Below are positions 15,316 to 20,799 of a stretch of 20,799 nt of DNA, piece by piece; positions within the stretch are counted from its first letter, which is position 1; the number at the start of each line of letters is the position of its first letter. The stretch spans positions 1-20,799 of IMG/VR virus record IMGVR_UViG_3300038701_001253, one strand, 5' to 3'. The translations under genes and the position numbers were made by a program. The DNA comes from a virus. Under the pieces are notes generated by a model. The model did not search any database and had not been told where the DNA came from. It was given only the letters and a program-made list of their open reading frames with translations.

Positions 15316-16663
15316 TGGTGGTTTTTAATTCCTGAGATTTTACCAACTCCAATGTGTACCCATTTTCAGAAGCTTGAAATGGTAATGCTAAAACACTTCG
15401 ACTGCTAGGGTCTAAATAATACCTTTCGTAACTATCAACTGAGTAAATACCGTTAGCTTCGGTAAGATTAACCTTGTAAATCTGAGTAGCTAAAGACAAG
15501 CTTTTTAAATGCCTTAATACTTCTTTGCTTGCTGTTTTAGTGTTTAATGCTAGGGTGTCTCTTACCTCTTCAATGGATGTTAGATACTCATTATCATTTT
15601 GCCTTACGGTGGTGGTTTTAGGCTTACTTAAACCTTCTACAATCTGACCTTCAAAGCTGAAGAACTGCCACCCCCCTTGCCTATGCCACCAAGCAACCAT
15701 AACACCGCTACAATATTCTTTCGCTTCTAAAGGCTCTATTACCTCAATGTTTAAGGTATAGTCAAAACTACCATCGTCTATTGTATAAGAGAATATGCCA
15801 GTCTCAGTTGGTGCGCCTGTTATTCCAGTCAATACCGTGTCGCCTATATAGCCCCACCAACTAGGTTTAGCGGGCGTGGTGGTTAAACTTCCATCTTGTA
15901 GGGTATCATCAAACGTTAATGTGAAGCTTTGACCTTTAAAAAGTAAAAGGTTAATCGTATCTCCTGACTCGTAAGCTGTGTCTCCCGTGTAAATTAGCCT
16001 GTTCTTGTAATAGGTATTGCTAAATTGTGAAACAGGCTGTTTGAAATTAGAATAGAAAACACCATAATACTGACCTGAACCCTCAACTGACTTACGTGCA
16101 TATCTTGCACTTTGTGCGCTTTCTCCTGTTTCCTGAACCCAATACTTTACTACGTTGTCATAGCTATTTAAGGTGTCGCTTTGTAGTATAGGGAATTGTG
16201 GCCCTCGTGTTATAAACCTAGAACGTACATAGTCCTGAACATCAAACTCTAATATCCCTTGTGGGTTTGGTGTTACCTTGATAACCCCGCTTATTAATTG
16301 TGGTTGCGCTGCTGTATCAAAGCCTGTTCTTATTGTAAACTCTCCTTCTACTAAAGCACGGATATAGCCACCCGAATAACCTGCATCATAGGAAGTGTTT
16401 AGAGTCAAGTCCCAATCACTAGCATTAGCTGCTTTTGCAGTTACCTGAACATTTGGACTACTTATGTCCGCAACATCTACTAAATCCGAGGCAAATACAA
16501 AATCATTTACATTTATCAAGTCGCCAATATCTCCTGTAACTCTTACTTGTAAGTTACCACCATTATCAGCGTAATTGCTAATGGTGCTTTTGTTTTCAAA
16601 CTGATATACCAACCCTTCATAAAGGTTTGCGTATTCATCTGGTTGGGATAGTAGAGTACTCAC
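15305..16663 (-). CDS. Beta-rich tail protein
   Basis: Protein of 452 residues, almost entirely beta-strand by sequence pattern. The first 150 residues hold strand repeats ending in GILEFDVQDYVRSRF. Residues 230-310 look like a small Ig- or cadherin-like domain. A conserved-looking core CSGVMVAWWHRQGGWQFFSFEG (about 317-338) resembles a motif in Bacteroidota phage tail proteins. The start is GTG at 16663 in a GTGA overlap with the neck protein. It lies between neck genes and the 618-aa protein and is probably a virion tail component; the exact role is not clear. Confidence 0.48.
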   Translation of the reverse strand: MSTLLSQPDEYANLYEGLVYQFENKSTISNYADNGGNLQVRVTGDIGDLINVNDFVFASDLVDVADISSPNVQVTAKAANASDWDLTLNTSYDAGYSGGYIRALVEGEFTIRTGFDTAAQPQLISGVIKVTPNPQGILEFDVQDYVRSRFITRGPQFPILQSDTLNSYDNVVKYWVQETGESAQSARYARKSVEGSGQYYGVFYSNFKQPVSQFSNTYYKNRLIYTGDTAYESGDTINLLLFKGQSFTLTFDDTLQDGSLTTTPAKPSWWGYIGDTVLTGITGAPTETGIFSYTIDDGSFDYTLNIEVIEPLEAKEYCSGVMVAWWHRQGGWQFFSFEGQIVEGLSKPKTTTVRQNDNEYLTSIEEVRDTLALNTKTASKEVLRHLKSLSLATQIYKVNLTEANGIYSVDSYERYYLDPSSRSVLALPFQASENGYTLELVKSQELKTTNES

Positions 16664-17124
16664 GCTGCTGTTTTAAAGGTTTCAGTTACTACTTCTGTAA
16701 AGGCTTTCAATACATTGGGTGTTAGCCATTCATTTATATAATCATCATTAGCCACGCTCGACAATATCCCAGAGTTACCGCCCTGACGATACAGCAAAGA
16801 GCCTTCTCTTGCCATTTTTCTACCTATTAGATAGGCTAAACTATTAGTCGGAATATCACTACTTACTGGCTTTACACTTATCCATTTCTTAATTTCATCA
16901 AGTGGTGGCATTTTCCCTGGCTTTCTCCCATCTTCTAAAACAAAAATGTAACCCGCCCCGTATATCTGTAATGTTCGACCATCAAACCGCCATCCTATAC
17001 TTTCGGCTGTTTTACCTGAAGCATTCATAGCACCGTAAGAGGTAACATTCTTTTGGTAAATGTTCTCTTTAATTTGGTTTACAGCTCTATCTCCGAACTT
17101 CTCAACTTCTGTTTGCCACAACAT
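16660..17124 (-). CDS. Neck / tail completion protein (gp10-like)
   Basis: Protein of 154 residues with the pattern of HK97 gp10-type and related minor tail proteins that cap or join the tail: an N-terminal helix, SGKTAESIGW (36-45), a beta pair LQIYGAGYIFVLEDGRKPGKMPP (52-74), then IKKWI and a helix SLAYLIGRKMAREGS (95-109). The GRKPGKMPP motif before a Trp-containing helix is typical of the Bacteroidota members I recall. The ATG at 17124 lies 23 bases inside the preceding gene. It pairs with that gene as a neck module. Confidence 0.6.
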   Translation of the reverse strand: MLWQTEVEKFGDRAVNQIKENIYQKNVTSYGAMNASGKTAESIGWRFDGRTLQIYGAGYIFVLEDGRKPGKMPPLDEIKKWISVKPVSSDIPTNSLAYLIGRKMAREGSLLYRQGGNSGILSSVANDDYINEWLTPNVLKAFTEVVTETFKTAA

Positions 17125-17599
17125 AATCAGTATTTAAGTCGTCCGTATCTCTATGCCAGGGGGCGTGTTCATAATCTCCTATATGATAGTCAGGTGCGCA
17201 ATCATCTTTTACAATCAATCGTGCAGACAAAGCGAAACCTGAAAGTGTGCCTTGAAATCCTGCTTGTGGTTCAGTTGTGATGTTTTCTAATCTTACCTCT
17301 TTTTGCTGCAACTCATACTGAAAAGCTGCGCAAAGCTCATTCATTAAATATTGTATATTCTCCGTTTGTGTGGTGTTAGAGTCTGGCGCATCTTGCATTA
17401 GAAAACCCATCAGAATATTATGGGTGTCCCAATCTTCACCGTCTGTTATAGTGTAGGGTAGCAAATAGATTAGTGGTAAATCAGTATCTTTTAGTTGGCT
17501 AACCTGAAACCTCTTACCGTGAATAAATGAGCCTGTGGGGTTTATCCTTTCGGCACACTCTTTTATTATCTTAACTACTTTTTTGTATGTTCCTGGCAC
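17102..17599 (-). CDS. Tail terminator-like protein
   Basis: Protein of 165 residues with alpha/beta organisation. It begins with a helix (TYKKVVKIIKECAERI), then SFIHGKRFQVSQ, then a strand DLPLIYLLPY, an ILMGFLMQDAPD strand and loop, the helix TENIQYLMNELCAAFQYEL, and a final strand pair. The order of elements resembles gpU-type tail terminators, which cap the tail end that docks on the head. It starts at GTG 17599, 29 bases inside the 227-aa gene in a +1 frame relative to it. Location next to the gp10-like gene supports a neck role. The call is by pattern and context only. Confidence 0.45.
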   Translation of the reverse strand: MPGTYKKVVKIIKECAERINPTGSFIHGKRFQVSQLKDTDLPLIYLLPYTITDGEDWDTHNILMGFLMQDAPDSNTTQTENIQYLMNELCAAFQYELQQKEVRLENITTEPQAGFQGTLSGFALSARLIVKDDCAPDYHIGDYEHAPWHRDTDDLNTDYVVANRS

Positions 17600-18254
17600 G
17601 CTCTTGTATCTCTATCAAGTTATTCTCATACTCGGAGCGTGTATGTTTGTAAAGTAAGTATTGATATACTTCGCCTGCGGGTTGGTCTAATACTTTTTGA
17701 AAGTTTAAAATGTTCCCGCCTGCTAACTCATAAACTGTTGCACTACTTCCAAAGGCTGCTAATCTTTCAATACCCGCATCTTTTTGTTCGTCAGTAGGCT
17801 CTTCACTCCAAAGTATTTCAAACTTCTTTAAAAAGGTTAAGATTGATTGCAAAATGTACATCCCTTGTGTAACTATTTTTTCAATCGGTTTATCCCAGTC
17901 TATCTCAATACCGTATATCTCTGCCAACTTTGGTAAGATGTAGGTTATATTCTCTGCTAGTCTTAGCTGCACTCTTGCTATTTCTAACTTCTCATAACTC
18001 TCTTTTGCTATGTCTAATGCTATGGGTTTAGCCTTACCCTCTAATCTTTCTAAGTCTAATTTAAAAATTGGTAAGAAGCTTTCTTTTTGAAAGTCTTGCA
18101 TCTGGTCTAAAAGTTCCTTTGGGATATTACTTAGGGTAGTTAAAAGATGTTCTGGTGTGTGTTCGTGTCTCAGCTCATAGAACTCTTTGGCTGTTACTTC
18201 AGACCATTCCGTTTTTATTGAGTATTGGGTTTTATTTATGGTTACGGTTTGCAT
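17571..18254 (-). CDS. Helical protein downstream of TerL, possible tail chaperone
   Basis: Protein of 227 residues, helical for most of its length. The N-terminal 20 residues form a beta pair (TVTINKTQYSIKTEWSEVT), then helices with conserved-looking leucines. The C-terminal part (GIERLAAFGSSATVYELAGGNILNFQKVLDQPAGEVYQYLLYKH) has a helical pattern reminiscent of tail assembly chaperones, which keep tape measure proteins soluble. It starts in a TAATG junction with TerL. An A6 run lies in its last codons inside the overlap with the next gene. I do not recognise the family with certainty, and its distance from the tape measure argues against the chaperone idea. Confidence 0.5.
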   Translation of the reverse strand: MQTVTINKTQYSIKTEWSEVTAKEFYELRHEHTPEHLLTTLSNIPKELLDQMQDFQKESFLPIFKLDLERLEGKAKPIALDIAKESYEKLEIARVQLRLAENITYILPKLAEIYGIEIDWDKPIEKIVTQGMYILQSILTFLKKFEILWSEEPTDEQKDAGIERLAAFGSSATVYELAGGNILNFQKVLDQPAGEVYQYLLYKHTRSEYENNLIEIQERARNIQKSS

Positions 18255-19507
18255 TAATCAAACTCTGATTTAACACGCCCATAGTTCCCACCCCTGTATT
18301 TGCTTTGCTTCTTCACTCCAAGAACCATTAATGCCCAATATCTAAGAGCATCTAAAGCGTGGTTAAAAGCATCAATAGGTTGGTTAGTGGTATTACCCGC
18401 CCTGTCCGTTTTCCAAGTGTAACCCTGTAATTCTTTAATAATGTTTACGCTTCGCTTAGTTACTTTAAATCCATCTTGTAACAACTGTATGCCATATTCT
18501 AAGCTATCCTTTCCTTTCTTAACTGGATAGATGGTTAAACCGCCCCTTTGTAATTCTGCTATACTTTTAGGCTCTGCGCTATCCGCATAAATCTTTGCTT
18601 TCTCTAATGGTTTGGTAAGCCTTATTATATCGCTGTTTAATAGTCCAGTTTGGTAAATACATTCATCAACTATTAATTCACTATTGTAACGATAAACTGC
18701 AACTAAAGCTGAAGGGTCGTTAGTAAATCCAAAGTCCATACCGTAGCCTAAAAGCTTTGCATCTTTGGGTAATTGGTCAATAGTTTGCCAGTTCTCATAA
18801 ACCACGCCCTGTAAACTTCCTAACTCTCCCAGCCCGTAAACTTTCCATTTGTTAGCCCAATATTTACTTTTGACGTTGCTTTCTTCAAACAGTTTGTTTC
18901 TGGGTAGTTCAGGATTGAAGAACCCTTTTTGCTTATAGTCTAATATAGATTTTCGCTCACTCTCTGAAAGGAACTCGTTATCTTCAAAGGTTAGTGTAAG
19001 AAAGTTGTTTTTATTAATATAGTCATCGCCCCAGAACATTTTGTCGGGGTTGTAGTCAATAATGGTAAGGTCGCATCTTGATATAAATTGAACGGCTGTA
19101 TCAATGTCCATTTTGTCCGCCTCATTGATATACAATATATCACGCCTAAAGCCCTTACCTACATCATTAACATCTGCGCCTAAGAAGTCTAAATAACTTT
19201 CGTTAGGGTATTCGTGTTTGCTTTCGGACTTGTTAAAGTCATTACTATTCAGCACCCCCCAATCTTTAGCAATTTTCTTGTAGTCTCTTATTACCGTCCG
19301 CTTCATCTTAGATAGCTCTGAAGATAGTATTGTGGCTTCTTTAGTTGATGATAAAAGAGATTGAATAATTAACTGTATAATGGAAATGGTTTTGCTTGCC
19401 CCTTGCCCCCCTCGTATTATAAATACATCTTCTTCTGAGTTGCTTTGGATTAAGTCAAGTATTTTGAAGTACCCTTTTGTGTATTGGTATTTATTTTCGG
19501 TTGCCAA
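18254..19507 (-). CDS. terL: Terminase large subunit
   Basis: ATP-driven motor and nuclease that packages and cuts phage DNA at the portal. It has 417 residues. The ATPase has Walker A GGQGASKT (33-40, Lys39), Walker B ILYINE (124-129, Glu129) and the coupling motif DYNPD (151-155). The nuclease part has the acidic residues expected for the RNase H-like fold: Asp258 in GYGMDFGFT, Asp309 in IYADSAEP, and Asp386 in FNHALDALRYW. The start must be non-ATG: TTG at 19507 is used here, since the first in-frame ATG comes after Walker A. It overlaps the small terminase gene by 17 bases. The next gene is a tail-region gene rather than a portal. Confidence 0.92.
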   Translation of the reverse strand: MATENKYQYTKGYFKILDLIQSNSEEDVFIIRGGQGASKTISIIQLIIQSLLSSTKEATILSSELSKMKRTVIRDYKKIAKDWGVLNSNDFNKSESKHEYPNESYLDFLGADVNDVGKGFRRDILYINEADKMDIDTAVQFISRCDLTIIDYNPDKMFWGDDYINKNNFLTLTFEDNEFLSESERKSILDYKQKGFFNPELPRNKLFEESNVKSKYWANKWKVYGLGELGSLQGVVYENWQTIDQLPKDAKLLGYGMDFGFTNDPSALVAVYRYNSELIVDECIYQTGLLNSDIIRLTKPLEKAKIYADSAEPKSIAELQRGGLTIYPVKKGKDSLEYGIQLLQDGFKVTKRSVNIIKELQGYTWKTDRAGNTTNQPIDAFNHALDALRYWALMVLGVKKQSKYRGGNYGRVKSEFD

Positions 19508-19922
19508 TGTCTGGTAGGTTAGGAATGTTTAAGCTTCCTTTCAGTTCGGTTTCTTTCTTTTCTACTAAGCTATTTAGCCTTTGAGTAATACTATGATTGT
19601 AAAAGCCTAACATCCCACCAACGATTTGATTTTCTCGTATCTCCTCTTTCACGTGCGAACAGATACCAATAAAGTCGCTATACAAACCATCTTGATTAGT
19701 AAAGTATTGTTCTACTTCTCCATACTTTTTTTTACTTCTACAAAACCTTTTAAACCCTTCTAAAGTGTAAGGCACTTTTTGGGGGTCTGCTTTACGGTCT
19801 CCGTCCTTACCTACATATTGAACTTTGAGCCATTCTTCAGACTGCTTTTCAATATCCGCTTTGTATTCTTTCCAGGCACTTTCTAAATCTTCTGGACTTT
19901 TAAATATTCTTGTTGGGTGCAT
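19491..19922 (-). CDS. Terminase small subunit, Gp3 packaging type
   Basis: DNA-recognition partner of the large terminase. The 143 residues fit the P22-like Gp3 packaging family: an N-terminal helix EDLESAWKEYKADIEKQSEEW (11-31), a polar loop, then PYTLEGFKRFC (51-61) as the likely helix-turn-helix region, the helical core 65-115, and a polar tail. The ATG at 19922 shares a base with the previous stop (TAATG). Its position directly before TerL supports the call. Confidence 0.75.
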   Translation of the reverse strand: MHPTRIFKSPEDLESAWKEYKADIEKQSEEWLKVQYVGKDGDRKADPQKVPYTLEGFKRFCRSKKKYGEVEQYFTNQDGLYSDFIGICSHVKEEIRENQIVGGMLGFYNHSITQRLNSLVEKKETELKGSLNIPNLPDIGNRK

Positions 19923-20140
19923 TACAAATGGTCTTTATGGTTTGGTAACTTCTTCCTTTCTCTAAAATAACATAGTCCGTACCTTCTACCATCGTAAACT
20001 GCTAACCAGTATTGGAATAGTTCGGGTTCTGTTATATGTTGTACTGCTTCTATCATTCCTTCTAATAGAGCTTTTATTTCTCCTTCGGGTTTAGTTTGTT
20101 GCTTTCCCGCTTTGTAGTCTTTAGGGTTGTATTCTTCCAT
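19922..20140 (-). CDS. Small conserved-looking protein before the terminase
   Basis: Protein of 72 residues that I do not recognise. It starts with a polar part (EEYNPKDYKAGKQQ), followed by a helix GEIKALLEGMIEAVQHI, then LFQYWLAVYDGRRYGLCYF and a basic end. The stop overlaps the small terminase start by one base, so the two are coupled. A role near packaging is possible by position only. Confidence 0.5.
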   Translation of the reverse strand: MEEYNPKDYKAGKQQTKPEGEIKALLEGMIEAVQHITEPELFQYWLAVYDGRRYGLCYFRERKKLPNHKDHL

Positions 20141-20156
20141 TATAGTAGTAGGTTAG

Positions 20157-20339
20157 TCATAGTTTAAATGCTAATAAGTTTATTTGACACTTCCCGAAAC
20201 ATAGTATTTGAATAAGAGCTAAACAAATTTCATTTTTAGTTTCTTGGTACTTCTTTGTTAAGTCATTAACTGTAATGTTCTTAGGGACATTGGCGAAATC
20301 TTTAATGTCCATCTCTATCCATTCTTCTTTGTCTTTCAT
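20157..20339 (-). CDS. Small hypothetical protein
   Basis: Protein of 60 residues, acidic at the start (MKDKEEWIEMDIKDF) and hydrophobic near the end (ALIQILCFGKCQINLLAF). I recognise no family. It lies 16 bases upstream of the 72-aa gene and eight bases after the 69-aa gene, so it belongs to the same run. Confidence 0.42.
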   Translation of the reverse strand: MKDKEEWIEMDIKDFANVPKNITVNDLTKKYQETKNEICLALIQILCFGKCQINLLAFKL

Positions 20340-20347
20340 AGTTCTGT

Positions 20348-20557
20348 TTACTTAGTCTTTTGTTCTAGCTTTTCGATGCTAATTTCCTTATGAGTCCCTA
20401 TTCTAACTGTAACATCATCGTTAGGTTCAGTAGAATTGATAAGCTCTTTATAACCGGGTATTTTTTCTATATCTTCAAAAGAAGCATCTTGCCAAGCAAA
20501 CTCTTCTATTGGTTTGTAAAGTTTTTCTGTCGAAACATCTACTTTTTTAGTCTCCAC
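20348..20557 (-). CDS. Small hypothetical protein, GTG start
   Basis: Acidic protein of 69 residues with no recognised family. The GTG at 20557 is the only start that gives the full frame; there is no later Met. Spacing to both neighbours is short (24 and eight bases), in line with the rest of the operon. Confidence 0.42.
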   Translation of the reverse strand: METKKVDVSTEKLYKPIEEFAWQDASFEDIEKIPGYKELINSTEPNDDVTVRIGTHKEISIEKLEQKTK

Positions 20558-20581
20558 CCCGTATATTTTTAGCCTTTAGCT

Positions 20582-20797
20582 TCATTTTGTAATACTTGAC
20601 TGATAGTTTTTAAACTTTCTACGGGCGTTCTTCTCATTTCTAGCTACGCATTTGAAAACATAGATATGCTCATTTAAAAAGCCCGAAGCATCAAATCGGT
20701 ATTCCTTGCAGCCTTTTGGTATTACCACCTCTTTAGGGGTTTCGGTAACTTCCCTTTCAGCTCTTACGTCTGTATCGTGATACATCATTCCCGCCAA
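20582..20797 (-). CDS. Small hypothetical protein at the window edge
   Basis: At least 69-71 residues, possibly truncated by the window edge. In-frame starts are TTG 20797 and ATG 20788 or 20785; an earlier start outside the window is also possible. After an acidic beginning, the pattern EYRFDASGFLNEHIYVFKCVARNEKNARRKF looks like a small beta hairpin plus a basic helix. I do not recognise it. Confidence 0.42.
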   Translation of the reverse strand: MAGMMYHDTDVRAEREVTETPKEVVIPKGCKEYRFDASGFLNEHIYVFKCVARNEKNARRKFKNYQSSITK

Positions 20798-20799
20798 AG

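Noticed and set aside
1-20799. CRISPR array, tRNA, insertion sequence, integrase or attachment site
   Set aside because: I found no regularly spaced repeats, no tRNA-like cloverleaf, no transposase or recombinase motifs, and no flanking duplication.

Overview
The window is a block of tailed-phage late genes, either from a free phage or a prophage. Its likely host is in the Bacteroidota, probably Flavobacteriia. The evidence is AT-rich DNA, starts preceded by A-rich stretches without clear Shine-Dalgarno sequences, promoter-like motifs of the Bacteroidota type (TTG plus TAnnTTT), and two Sec signal peptides with Gln right after the predicted cleavage point, as in the Bacteroidota 'Q-rule'. No integrase, repressor, replication gene, tRNA or host gene is visible, so lysogeny cannot be judged. 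No sheath gene is seen, so a siphovirus is more likely than a myovirus.

Twenty-three genes run right to left on the minus strand, mostly with ATGA, GTGA or TAATG junctions or short overlaps. One 47-codon gene lies on the plus strand. In transcription order the layout is: four small unknown genes (20797-19922); DNA packaging, with a Gp3-like small terminase and TerL (19922-18254); a tail block of a 227-aa protein, a tail-terminator-like protein, a neck protein, two large tail or baseplate proteins, the tape measure and a small membrane protein (18254-10860); a head block of ClpP-type protease fused to scaffold, major capsid protein, tail-tube-like protein, a small helical protein, portal and connector (10650-5638); an adsorption block of a 111-aa protein, a 303-aa beta protein and a 1095-aa fibre (5651-1139); and a lysis block of two membrane proteins and an M15 peptidase (1138-10).

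The most interesting points are these. (1) A ribbon-helix-helix protein is encoded against all its neighbours at the tail/head boundary; its start faces a 7-bp inverted repeat, and the TTG elements of two divergent promoter-like motifs lie inside that repeat, which suggests an autoregulated switch for the head operon. (2) Two virion-type adsorption proteins carry signal peptides. (3) The block order is unusual: tail genes and tape measure come directly after TerL, and portal comes after capsid. (4) The capsid protein has a domain-sized insertion. (5) The protease gene has an A-rich internal start that could give a separate scaffold. There is no gene-free stretch longer than about 75 bases.
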